Positions 32,287 through 40,477 of a DNA stretch of 64,000 nucleotides are shown here, one piece after another. The translations under genes and the position numbers were made by a program. Position 1 is the stretch's first letter, and every line of letters starts with the position of its first letter. The DNA comes from Comamonas testosteroni TK102 (GTDB lineage: Bacteria; Pseudomonadota; Gammaproteobacteria; Burkholderiales; Burkholderiaceae_C): positions 3,038,001 to 3,102,000 of the forward strand of contig NZ_CP006704.1 of assembly GCF_000739375.1 (NCBI RefSeq), written 5' to 3'. The notes under the pieces were generated by a model. The model did no database searches. It saw only the letters and a program-made list of their open reading frames with translations, and had not been told where the DNA came from.

Positions 32287-34529
32287 GTGACGGGACCATG
32301 GAAGGCGTGCTGAGGCCGCCAGTCGAAGCATTGAGCGCAGCCACAGCTTTTGGGATTGCTGGCGTAGCTGCAGCCGCGCCATGGGCGCTGATGATGCCCC
32401 ACTCGCTGGGCGCAGTCTCGGGCGCAATCGCTGCCGGCTTCGGTTGCGTGCGTGCGCGCCAGGCCTTCCAGGTCTATAGCTATCAACGCGGGCTGAAGTT
32501 CACCAAGATGACGCGCTTGGCCCCTCACAAGCTTCCTGTCAATCTCAAGGAGCATCTCTACCTGGGCGAAGGCTTTGAGTGGACGCAGTTGCACACCCAG
32601 CGCTTGCTGGACGCGCGTGAGACAGATGTTCAGCGCTTCGTGAAGGCCTCGCCAACCGAGCTCAAGCTCGCAGCGACCGGCGAAAAGATGCGCAAGTGGG
32701 CGCAGGCCAAGACCGACAGCCTGCTGGCCAGGGTACTGGAGCGTGCGCTTGATGTCGGCGGTACCGCCAACCCCTTCGCCACGGGCGTGGACCTGGGCGG
32801 CAACCCTGTGCTTCATGGCGTGGGAGTGCAGAACGAAAAGCCGGTGGTGTTGCGCCAAGGCTCGCGCTCTGGCCACTTGCTGGTGATGGGCACGACTCGC
32901 GTGGGCAAGACGCGCCTATTGGAACTTCTGTGCTCTCAGGACATTCATGCCGGTCATGTGGTGATCGTCATCGACCCCAAGGGCGACGCGGAGCTGATGC
33001 TTCGCATGCATGCTGAGGCACGACGCGCTGGTCGCCTGGATCAGTTCTATATGTTCCATCTGGGCTACCCGGAGATTTCTGCACGCTACAACGGGATTGG
33101 CAATTTCGCGCGTATCACCGAAGTCGCTGGCCGTGCCACGAATGCCCTGCCCTCCTCGGGCAACTCGGCAGCCTTTAAGGAGTTCAGCTGGCGGTTCACC
33201 AACATCGTGGCTCAAGCCCAGGTGGCACTCGGTCGCATTCCGACCTACGAGACGCTGCTCAAGGACGTGACTGGCATTGACCCGCTGTTCATGGACTACG
33301 CGGGCATGACGTTTCGCAAGCTCGCGATTGACCATCCCCAGCGCTTCGGCAGCTATCAGGACCGCCTGGTGGAACTGGAGCGCGCTATCGTGGCAAAGAA
33401 GGCTCCGGTTCCAAGAAGCCTGCAGGATCGTTCGCCCGACCAGGTGGCGATGTATCTGCTCATCAAGGAAGCACGACTGGACGACAAGGTACTTGTCGGC
33501 CTGGCGGCCGCATTCAGCTACGAGCGTTCGTTCTATGAAAAGATCATTGCCAGCCTGGGGCCATTCCTCGAAAAGCTCACCTCTGGCGCAGTTGGCAAGC
33601 TCATCAGCCCGGACTACTTCGACCCGAACGACAAGCGGCCGATCTTCGACTGGATGACTGTGTTCCGCCAGGGCGGCATCGTGTATGCCGGCCTGGATGC
33701 CTTGTCTGACTCCGTGGTTTCGTCTGCCGTGGGCAACTCCATGCTGTCCGATCTGGTCTCGACCGGCGGCAAGCTCTACAAGACAGGCCTCGACCCACAC
33801 GGTGACGGGAAGCTGCAGCTGCCGACTGTGTGTTGCCATTTCGATGAGGTCAATGAGATTGCAGGTCCCGAGTTCGTGCCCATGGTCAACAAACTGGGCG
33901 GATCTGGCTTTCGCATCACTGCATACACCCAGTCGATGTTCGACATCGAGGCGAAGGTTGGTGACAAGGCCAAGGCTGGCCAGATCCTCGACAACTTCAA
34001 CCACCTTTGCATGCTGCGGGTGCGCAGCAAGGCGACCGCGAGCCTGCTGACGGACCAGGTGCCACAGGTCAACGTGACGGTGCTCACGCCAGTATCGGGA
34101 GTGTCGGACACGGCTGCCCAGGGCAATGGCGTCGATTTCACCAGCCAGAACAACGACATAGCGAACAAGTCGAAGGCACCGCTGATCGAGCCTTCTGACG
34201 TCCTCTCATTGCCACAGGGTCAAGCGTTTGCGCTGCTGGAAGGCAATCGCTGCCACAAGATTCGTATTCCTCTGGCTGATACCAAGGACGACCCGTTCAT
34301 TCCCGCTTCGCTCAAGGCGGTTGCAGAGGACATGAAGCGCCGCTATCGCACGAGTGAGACATGGGCCGCAGAAACCGACTGGCTCAGTACGCAGCCCTTG
34401 GGCGCTGGTGCAGGTGGGTTGATCGACACGGATCTCGCCTCTGCCTTTGATGACGATGTGCCTGGCTACGCCATGGCAGGCGCAACTTCGTCAGCCGTGG
34501 CCGGCAACGTGATGGGACAGCACTCATGA
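32283..34529 (+). CDS. traD: TraD, coupling ATPase of SXT/TOL type
   Basis: 748 residues from GTG 32283. Couples the MobH relaxosome to the secretion channel. Two N-terminal hydrophobic stretches anchor it in the membrane. Walker A GTTRVGKT lies at 203-210; HVVIVIDPKGDAELMLRMHA, FYMFHLGYPEISARYNGIGN, NSAAFKEFSWRFTNIVAQA are diagnostic for the SXT/TOL TraD subfamily. Its 3' end overlaps an ATGA from which the next gene probably starts in another frame. Confidence 0.95.
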   Translation: MSDGTMEGVLRPPVEALSAATAFGIAGVAAAAPWALMMPHSLGAVSGAIAAGFGCVRARQAFQVYSYQRGLKFTKMTRLAPHKLPVNLKEHLYLGEGFEWTQLHTQRLLDARETDVQRFVKASPTELKLAATGEKMRKWAQAKTDSLLARVLERALDVGGTANPFATGVDLGGNPVLHGVGVQNEKPVVLRQGSRSGHLLVMGTTRVGKTRLLELLCSQDIHAGHVVIVIDPKGDAELMLRMHAEARRAGRLDQFYMFHLGYPEISARYNGIGNFARITEVAGRATNALPSSGNSAAFKEFSWRFTNIVAQAQVALGRIPTYETLLKDVTGIDPLFMDYAGMTFRKLAIDHPQRFGSYQDRLVELERAIVAKKAPVPRSLQDRSPDQVAMYLLIKEARLDDKVLVGLAAAFSYERSFYEKIIASLGPFLEKLTSGAVGKLISPDYFDPNDKRPIFDWMTVFRQGGIVYAGLDALSDSVVSSAVGNSMLSDLVSTGGKLYKTGLDPHGDGKLQLPTVCCHFDEVNEIAGPEFVPMVNKLGGSGFRITAYTQSMFDIEAKVGDKAKAGQILDNFNHLCMLRVRSKATASLLTDQVPQVNVTVLTPVSGVSDTAAQGNGVDFTSQNNDIANKSKAPLIEPSDVLSLPQGQAFALLEGNRCHKIRIPLADTKDDPFIPASLKAVAEDMKRRYRTSETWAAETDWLSTQPLGAGAGGLIDTDLASAFDDDVPGYAMAGATSSAVAGNVMGQHS

Positions 34530-34543
34530 CGGCTCCGAACTCG

Positions 34544-34555
34544 CCCCCCCAAAAA
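34544..34555 (+). repeat. C7A5 homopolymer tract at the start of the PFL_4697 gene
   Basis: Seven C (34544-34550) followed by five A. An ATG at 34526 overlaps the traD stop in ATGA fashion, but its frame ends after 41 codons; removing one base in this tract would join it to the frame of the downstream gene. Confidence 0.75.
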
Positions 34556-34574
34556 GCCAAGCACACACGGCCCT

Positions 34575-35303
34575 GTGGGCGTGGCCGTGTTGGTTGGCTT
34601 TGGGCTATTCAGCGTGACAGTGTCCTCGTGGCTCATCGGTCTGGTAATTGAAATCGGCGGTGGCTATTTCTTCTGGCGTGGCCAGGGCATCCGCCATGCA
34701 CAGGAGATGGTGCAGCAGGATCTGCGCTATATCGCAGCCGCGCCACGCAGTCTGCTAGTGCCAGACACCGTGGACTTTTCGCTGCGCATTGTGAAGTGGG
34801 TTCGTATGCCCTACGAGCGTCTTGGTGCGCTGCGCTGGTATCAGCGCAACTTGGCCGCCCAGCAGGCGGGTACAGATGCGGCTCTGCCCAGCTTTCTGGG
34901 TCAAAGCGTGCAGCCCCAACTCAAAGGGCTGGCCAAGGCCGGCTCGTCGTTCATCCACATGCTCAGTGAATGGGTGGTCATCAGCATGTTTGTCCTGCAG
35001 GACGTTCTGCTGCGCCTCTGCACTGCTGTTTTCGCGCTCCCCGCATTTGCGCTCGCCTGCCTGATGGGAGTGATCGACGGCTTGGTGCGCAGGGATCGGC
35101 GCCGTTGGCAAGGCGGCCGCGAGTCCTCGTTCGTCTACCACCACGCCAAGCGCTATGTGGGCTGGGCGCTTACAGGTGGCTTTGGCTTGTACCTGTCCTG
35201 GCCATTCGGTGGCTTCAACCCGGCCTACATGGTTCTGGTGTTCACCGTGCTTGTGGCATTCACCCTATCGACAACAGTAGGCGCGTTCAAGAAATACGCA
35301 TGA
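34575..35303 (+). CDS. PFL_4697-family ICE membrane protein, start displaced by a frameshift
   Basis: The intact frame from GTG 34575 gives 242 residues but lacks a Shine-Dalgarno and begins inside the first hydrophobic helix. From the coupled ATG at 34526, with one base fewer in the C7 tract, the protein would begin MTAPNSPPKKPSTHGP and be ~258 residues, as expected for the family. Segments GYFFWRGQGIRHAQEMVQQD and the helix block VVISMFVLQDVLLRLCTAVF support PFL_4697. Four or five transmembrane helices. Inner-membrane component of the GI-type system. Whether the tract is a sequencing error, a mutation or a phase switch cannot be told. Confidence 0.8.
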   Translation: MGVAVLVGFGLFSVTVSSWLIGLVIEIGGGYFFWRGQGIRHAQEMVQQDLRYIAAAPRSLLVPDTVDFSLRIVKWVRMPYERLGALRWYQRNLAAQQAGTDAALPSFLGQSVQPQLKGLAKAGSSFIHMLSEWVVISMFVLQDVLLRLCTAVFALPAFALACLMGVIDGLVRRDRRRWQGGRESSFVYHHAKRYVGWALTGGFGLYLSWPFGGFNPAYMVLVFTVLVAFTLSTTVGAFKKYA

Positions 35304-35326
35304 CATTGATTTTGAAGGAGATATTG

Positions 35327-35641
35327 ATGAAACGCTCACGACATTCGTTCTTTGCCCTCTTGGTGATTGGAGTGCTCTCCACCACTGCGATGGCCTGGGC
35401 AGATGTTGCCGACGACGAGCTGGAACGCGAGCGCCTGGCGCGCATCGCTGGCGAGATCGAACAGGTGCAGCTGATGGTTGCTGACGCGGAAAAAGCCGCG
35501 CCGACCGGTCAGCGCGTGAAGTTCCGCTACGACTGGCTGCAGCGCGACCTGGAGCTGCTGCGCCTCGGCGTAACGAACCATGTGGATGCACCTCGCCAAC
35601 CTCGCCCAGTCGCGCCATTGCGTGGGGACTATCGGCAATAA
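35327..35641 (+). CDS. RAQPRD-family ICE protein
   Basis: 104 residues from ATG 35327 with GAAGGAG upstream. Signal peptide to about residue 25. The end DAPRQPRPVAPLRGDYRQ is the position of the RAQPRD motif that names this family, here as RQPRP. Small periplasmic protein that always accompanies GI-type clusters; function unknown. Confidence 0.87.
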   Translation: MKRSRHSFFALLVIGVLSTTAMAWADVADDELERERLARIAGEIEQVQLMVADAEKAAPTGQRVKFRYDWLQRDLELLRLGVTNHVDAPRQPRPVAPLRGDYRQ

Positions 35642-35659
35642 CCAAAAGAAAAACAAACC

Positions 35660-35902
35660 ATGCAATCAGAAATGGCGACTGCATTTATGCAAGGTGCCGG
35701 ATTCAATCCTCAAAGCTTGAAGTACCTGCTTTTTGTCGTGGTTTTTGCGATGGTTTTTTCTATTGGCGCATGGCTCGGCACGCTGGTATTGAAGGCTTAT
35801 GGAGACGGAGAGCTGAATGCACCGGAAGCCATGCGTGCATGTATTGGAATTGCCATCACCGTTCTATTAGTGGTCGGTGTGCTCGGATCAATAATTTTGT
35901 AA
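35660..35902 (+). CDS. PFL_4701-family (DUF3262-type) membrane protein
   Basis: 80 residues with two hydrophobic helices (about 22-42 and 60-79) and a short loop with KAYGDGELNAPEAMRACIG. Size, topology and place between the RAQPRD and PFL_4702 genes identify it. Possibly a pilin-like or VirB3-like subunit. The DNA is clearly more AT-rich from here to about 36,900 than in the flanking genes. Confidence 0.85.
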   Translation: MQSEMATAFMQGAGFNPQSLKYLLFVVVFAMVFSIGAWLGTLVLKAYGDGELNAPEAMRACIGIAITVLLVVGVLGSIIL

Positions 35903-35931
35903 ATCAAAGAAATTAATCAACCGGAGAAATC

Positions 35932-36315
35932 ATGAAAAAACATTTGAAGAAAATTAATTCTGGAATCGCCTCTATTGCACTGGCTCCGGTTGTGCTGCTC
36001 GCAACCTGCCCTGCTTTTAGCGCTCTGCCAACAATTCAAGCTCCTGCAGGTGGAAGTATCGGCGGTGGGACTACACAAGAGGGCGATGTTCTCGGGCAAA
36101 TGGGAGCGTATTTTAAACTCGGAATGACCATTCTGGGATTGGTTCTGGCCGCTATCGCGTTTCTATTCGTTGTAACTGCCTCTTTGCAGCGCTACCGTGA
36201 CTACACCGCTGGCAAGATTCAATTGGGCGACCTTAAGGAGTTTGTTATTGTGAGCGTGATTATTATTAGTTTTGTGATCTTGATGGTCAACTACGCGGCA
36301 CAAGCACTGTCCTAA
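35932..36315 (+). CDS. PFL_4702-family membrane protein (pilin candidate)
   Basis: 127 residues with CGGAGAA upstream of the ATG. Signal-peptide-like N-terminus to about residue 32, then a Gly-rich stretch (APAGGSIGGGTTQEGDVLG) and two hydrophobic helices (about 62-83 and 101-122). The layout resembles VirB2/TraA-type pilins, and PFL_4702 proteins are proposed as pilin-like. AT-rich DNA like its neighbours. Confidence 0.85.
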   Translation: MKKHLKKINSGIASIALAPVVLLATCPAFSALPTIQAPAGGSIGGGTTQEGDVLGQMGAYFKLGMTILGLVLAAIAFLFVVTASLQRYRDYTAGKIQLGDLKEFVIVSVIIISFVILMVNYAAQALS

Positions 36316-36316
36316 C

Positions 36317-36745
36317 ATGGCAGCGAATGACTCTCGCCACCAAGGGAAGGCGCCTGTCATGGCGCCCTTGACAGATCGCGTGAATTCCGAGCCGCCGATT
36401 ATCAATGGTATGGCGACGAGCGAAGCTGGGTATATTGGGGGTGTGTCGTTCGCTGTGAGCGCTTTTATTGGTGGGACGATAGCCCTTATTACCGGGTTTT
36501 GGGTCGCTCTTCCAATTTTGTGCGTTATCGTACCTTTCGCAGTCCTCTGGTATTCATCACTCTATCTGCAAGAAGTCAAGAGAAATCGGCCTGAAGGCTT
36601 CTATCTCCATTCGATGCATTTTTATCTTGTGTCACATAAATTGGCAAAGCCTAAATTCCTGGTCCATGACGGCCGGATGCAGTTGGGTTGCAGCTATCGC
36701 ATGAATTCCATCCAGGCCAAATCTAAATCATCGGAAGATAAATAA
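36317..36745 (+). CDS. TIGR03750-family transfer protein (DUF3487)
   Basis: 142 residues. Polar N-terminus with LTDRVNSEPPIINGMATSEA, two hydrophobic helices (about 42-63 and 67-85), then LQEVKRNRPEGFYLHSMHFY, the conserved segment of the family. Topology is like VirB3/TraL, and it probably sits next to the VirB4-like ATPase. The ATG is 1 bp after the preceding stop and the end overlaps the next gene by 1 bp (TAATG). Confidence 0.87.
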   Translation: MAANDSRHQGKAPVMAPLTDRVNSEPPIINGMATSEAGYIGGVSFAVSAFIGGTIALITGFWVALPILCVIVPFAVLWYSSLYLQEVKRNRPEGFYLHSMHFYLVSHKLAKPKFLVHDGRMQLGCSYRMNSIQAKSKSSEDK

Positions 36746-37485
36746 TGAGCAGCGGTGATTATCTGGACGCCTTGGCGTCGGAGCGCAGCCATACCAAAAA
36801 ACTGACAAACATTATTTTTGCAGTCGTTTTTTTCGGTGTGGCTGGGATGTGGTTCGCGTCGCGCGTTCCTAAAAATATCGACTTGCACGTCGCACCCGAT
36901 ATTAAGGCGGGTGACACGATACGGGTGATTGATGGGCAGTCGCCAGTGCCGTCTACAAATGCCTACGGCTTTGCGTACTACATCTGGCAGCAGATTAATC
37001 GCTGGCAAAGCGACGGCTCTCAAGACTATGGCAAGCAGATTTATGCGATGCAGTTTTATCTGACTCCGCGTTGCCAGGCGCAACTGCAAACCGACATGCA
37101 ACAGCGTCACGCCAAAGGCGAGCTGCGCCGCCGTACCCGCCAGATCAGCGAGATTCCCGGCTTTCCGTACAGCGAAAACCGTGTGATCCGTGAAGGCTCG
37201 GATGCTTGGACGGTGCTGCTGGACATGCAGGTTCAGGAGACCTTCGCAGGGCAGCCGGTCAAGGACGTATTCATTCGGTACCCGCTACGCGTGGTGCGCT
37301 TCGATGTGGACCGTGAGCGCAACCCATGGCGTCTAGGCTTGGATTGCTTCGGCAGTAGCCAGCCCGCGCGCCTCAATCCTGCGGAGCTCAAGCCTGGCGC
37401 GCCGGTTCAAGCGGACCTGAAAGCACCGCGTCTGCCCGGAACTATTGCCCCTTCGAGCCTGCCTCGTGACACCTCTGTCGATTGA
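36745..37485 (+). CDS. PFL_4703-family protein (DUF2895), VirB8/TraE-like
   Basis: 246 residues: N-terminal helix at about 20-40 (LTNIIFAVVFFGVAGMWFAS) and a periplasmic domain with FAYYIWQQINRWQSDGSQDY and MQFYLTPRCQAQLQTDMQQR, hallmark of PFL_4703. Probably the TraE/VirB8 counterpart of the GI-type system. Overlaps the preceding gene by 1 bp. Confidence 0.9.
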   Translation: MSSGDYLDALASERSHTKKLTNIIFAVVFFGVAGMWFASRVPKNIDLHVAPDIKAGDTIRVIDGQSPVPSTNAYGFAYYIWQQINRWQSDGSQDYGKQIYAMQFYLTPRCQAQLQTDMQQRHAKGELRRRTRQISEIPGFPYSENRVIREGSDAWTVLLDMQVQETFAGQPVKDVFIRYPLRVVRFDVDRERNPWRLGLDCFGSSQPARLNPAELKPGAPVQADLKAPRLPGTIAPSSLPRDTSVD

Positions 37486-37490
37486 TCCAC

Positions 37491-38579
37491 ATGATCCAAC
37501 GTCGTTCTCTTTCGATCTGCCTCCTGGTCGGCCTGCAGCTTCTGCACGGCAGCGTCGCTGCTCAGCAGGTCGAATCGCTTGCGGGCAGTACCGAGACGCC
37601 CGAGTTCAATGAGCCTATTGATCTGGGCCAGACGGGTACAGCAGCTGCAACACCAGCTGCTGGAGCCAATGCAGGACGCACCCCAGCTGGCGGGCGTATG
37701 GTGGCAGGTGTTAGCGTGCCCGCACCGCTGGCGAATACAGCCGTAGGTTCCGCCAGGCGCGCAGCTGCCGAAGCGTCTCTACGCCGCGTTGGTCCAGCTC
37801 CTTTGACTTCTGGCCCCGCCGAGCGTGCTGTGTTTGCGCGTGAGCCAGTCCGGGTGAATCTGACGGTCGGCCAGGAGCGCCTAGTGACCCTGCCAGCCGA
37901 TGCGTTGCTGCGCATGCCCAGTGACATGGATAGCGTGGCGCGTATCGAGACGATCGCCGGCACGATCTATGTGACTGCGCTCGTGCCATTCACGGCGATC
38001 CGAATCATTGCCGAGCTGGTGGATAGCGGCCAGCAGATTCCGATGGATCTGATTGCGGTAGCCGCTCCAGACGCCAAAGACCCCAAGGGCAAGGTCGTGT
38101 CCACGCAGTCCGCTAAAGGCGAGCTGCAGGTTTCTGTGATCGAGCCCGCGACTGTGCCGAACCCCACTGGTGGAGCTGCTTTGTCTGGTGGCCAGTCTCA
38201 ACAGCAAGAGAGCGTTGCTGCGGACATGGTGCAGCTCACTCGACATGCTGCCCGGCAGCTCTACGCACCTCGACGCTTGGCTGGTGGTACGCCAGGTGTG
38301 AGCCAGGTTGGCGTAGGAACCGAACCCGTGCCGACACTGTTCCGTGGCGCTGCCGTGGACGCTGCGCCCGTAGGCCAGTGGAAGTCGGGAAACCTGTATG
38401 TGACTGCGGTGCGCGTCACCAACCGCTCGCGCTTTGCCCTGGAGCTGCCCTTGGAGAGCTTGCGCGGGCGCTGGCTCTCGGCCACGGCCCAGCATGGCCG
38501 GATCGGTGCTGCCGGTACAGACACCGACACCACGGCGGTCTACCTGGTGTGCGATCGCACTTTCGAGTCTTGTCTGTGA
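37491..38579 (+). CDS. PFL_4704-family protein (DUF3438), TraK/VirB9-like
   Basis: 362 residues from ATG 37491; a TTG at 37482 overlapping the upstream stop is the alternative. Signal peptide to about residue 24 (GSVAAQQ). After an Ala-rich linker come VNLTVGQERLVTLPADALLR and TIAGTIYVTALVPFTAIRII, matching the secretin-like family of PFL_4704. Likely part of the outer core complex. It is longer than usual because of the Ala-rich insert. Confidence 0.85.
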   Translation: MIQRRSLSICLLVGLQLLHGSVAAQQVESLAGSTETPEFNEPIDLGQTGTAAATPAAGANAGRTPAGGRMVAGVSVPAPLANTAVGSARRAAAEASLRRVGPAPLTSGPAERAVFAREPVRVNLTVGQERLVTLPADALLRMPSDMDSVARIETIAGTIYVTALVPFTAIRIIAELVDSGQQIPMDLIAVAAPDAKDPKGKVVSTQSAKGELQVSVIEPATVPNPTGGAALSGGQSQQQESVAADMVQLTRHAARQLYAPRRLAGGTPGVSQVGVGTEPVPTLFRGAAVDAAPVGQWKSGNLYVTAVRVTNRSRFALELPLESLRGRWLSATAQHGRIGAAGTDTDTTAVYLVCDRTFESCL

Positions 38580-38586
38580 GGCCCCC

Positions 38587-40005
38587 ATGGCAGTGAAAAG
38601 CAACAAACTCACCCCTGTTCTTGTCATCGTGGCCTTCGTCATCGTCGGTGCGGTCATCGTGATGCGCCAGAACAATGCACCGACCGCTGCACCCATGGCC
38701 GCAGCCCCCCTGCCCAAAACGGCAGGCGCAGATGAGGACACCCCCAGCGAGACGCTGGCCACAGTGGTCGCAGCCAACAAGGATCTGCGAGCAGATATTC
38801 AGGAAGTGCTCCGTGCTAACCAGGATTTCAGCAAGCGCCTGGAGCGCTTGGAGAAAGGTGCACCTGCAGGTGCCACGCCGGCTGGGGCGGTCGGTGGCAG
38901 CACTAATGACACAGATCCAGCCCCATTGGATGTCTTTAAGCCCATTGGCGACGCGATCGACTCTGTTACAGGGGTTGGCTCAGGTGGTAGTGGCGGAGGC
39001 CATCGACCCGCCGGTGGTTCCCAGGATCTAGGCTTAGCTGGCGGCAGCACTTCCTACAAGGTGGTTCCGCCCATGGGCTACACCACCGAAACAACTCAGC
39101 ATCAGGGGAAGATGGTTACGCGCTATGTGCGCGTAGCGCCGGACGGCACGCAATCCATGCCCAGTGCGGTCAGCGCGGCCCAGGCCGCACAAGCTGCTCA
39201 GGCCACTCAGGCAGCCTCGAAGCCCCAACCCGTAGCTTATTTCACGCTGCCGGAGAACTCCACGCTGGCGGGCGTCACCGCGATGACCAGTTTGATCGGC
39301 CGTGTGCCGGTCAATGGCCGTGTGACGGACCCCATGCAATTCAAAGCCATGGTCGGGCGCGACAACTTGGCCACCAACGGCTGGGAGTTGCCCGAAGACC
39401 TCGCCGGGATGATCGTTACCGGCGTGGCCGTAGGCGATATGGCGCTTTCGTGCACCGAGGGAAAGATCCGCAGCATGACTTTCGTGTTCAAAGATGGTGC
39501 GATCCATACGGTTTCGGCGCGTCGTGCGCCGCAGACCCAGGCAGGTGCCGGCGTCACAGCCATCGCTACCAATGGTTCCACAGACCTTGGATTCATCAGT
39601 GATCTGTACGGCAACCCCTGTATTCAAGGCAAGTTCGTGACCAATGCGCCTGCTTACCTGACCGACATCATTGGTGCCAAGGGCTTGGGCGTGGCCGCCG
39701 AGGCCTTGGCGCAGGCCCAGACCACCACCATGGCCAGCAGCAATGGCACCACCTCCTCGATCACCGGAAATGCCGGCAGTTTTGCACTGGGCCGCATGGG
39801 TTCTGGAGCCACCGATGAGCTGGTGCGCTGGCTGACTGAGCGCCTCAAGAGCTCGTTTGACGCGGTGGTCACGCCCGCTGGCCAGCAGCTGGTCGTGCAT
39901 CTGGACCGCCAGATCGAAATCGACAAGCCCGCCAACCCAAGAAAGATCGTGCACCGCACGCAGTCCCCCAATGTCCTGTCTGGAGCCCGCTATGGCCTCG
40001 AATAA
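38587..40005 (+). CDS. PFL_4705-family protein, TraB/VirB10-like
   Basis: 472 residues from ATG 38587, 7 bp after the previous stop. A transmembrane helix (about 10-27, PVLVIVAFVIVGAVIVM), a coiled coil (DLRADIQEVLRANQDFSKRL), a Gly/Ala-rich linker, then a large periplasmic domain with FTLPENSTLAGVTAMTSLIG and ATDELVRWLTERLKSSFDAV. Spans from inner to outer membrane in the core complex. The next gene starts 14 bp before its stop. Confidence 0.9.
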   Translation: MAVKSNKLTPVLVIVAFVIVGAVIVMRQNNAPTAAPMAAAPLPKTAGADEDTPSETLATVVAANKDLRADIQEVLRANQDFSKRLERLEKGAPAGATPAGAVGGSTNDTDPAPLDVFKPIGDAIDSVTGVGSGGSGGGHRPAGGSQDLGLAGGSTSYKVVPPMGYTTETTQHQGKMVTRYVRVAPDGTQSMPSAVSAAQAAQAAQATQAASKPQPVAYFTLPENSTLAGVTAMTSLIGRVPVNGRVTDPMQFKAMVGRDNLATNGWELPEDLAGMIVTGVAVGDMALSCTEGKIRSMTFVFKDGAIHTVSARRAPQTQAGAGVTAIATNGSTDLGFISDLYGNPCIQGKFVTNAPAYLTDIIGAKGLGVAAEALAQAQTTTMASSNGTTSSITGNAGSFALGRMGSGATDELVRWLTERLKSSFDAVVTPAGQQLVVHLDRQIEIDKPANPRKIVHRTQSPNVLSGARYGLE

Positions 40006-40477
40006 TCCCCTTCTTCTTGCCATCGTGCTTCCCGCGCTACTGGCTGGTTGCACGGCTATTGGGTCGCGCGAGTCTCCGCTGAAAGAGGCTACGGCTGGCA
40101 GTCCGACCCTGGTGGATGTGTATCGGGGCAAGTTTCAGCCCCCGCAGTCAGCGGCTTCCTCTCGTGAGACGGCGCGGGACCGCCTGGAGCGTGCGTCGAC
40201 TGCGCGCCCGATCGCGCGCGGCGACGAAATGACACAGCGTTACTGGTCGGCCCTGGAGCCTATGCAACAGCGCTTTGCACGCGTACCCAACCCGGATCTG
40301 GTCATGGTGGTCTATCCCCACCTGGCCAAGGGCCGCTACCCCGTGCCTGGCTATGTCACGGTTTTCCCAATGTATGAGTCAACGGAGTACGCCATGCCCG
40401 GTGAGGTGGCCGAAGAGCTGCAACAAGGCCGCGCCGCATTCTCACGCGGCCGCACTGCTCGGGAGGCCGGCCAATGA
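39992..40477 (+). CDS. Transfer-region lipoprotein (TIGR03751 type, TraV-like)
   Basis: 161 residues from ATG 39992; the frame is open further up inside the preceding gene but the signal peptide starts here. The lipobox LLAGC gives a lipid anchor at about Cys18. Conserved segments include YRGKFQPPQS and MVVYPHLAKGRYPVPGYVTV. Equivalent of the TraV/VirB7 outer-membrane lipoprotein. Overlaps the ATPase gene downstream by 4 bp. Confidence 0.88.
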   Translation: MASNNPLLLAIVLPALLAGCTAIGSRESPLKEATAGSPTLVDVYRGKFQPPQSAASSRETARDRLERASTARPIARGDEMTQRYWSALEPMQQRFARVPNPDLVMVVYPHLAKGRYPVPGYVTVFPMYESTEYAMPGEVAEELQQGRAAFSRGRTAREAGQ

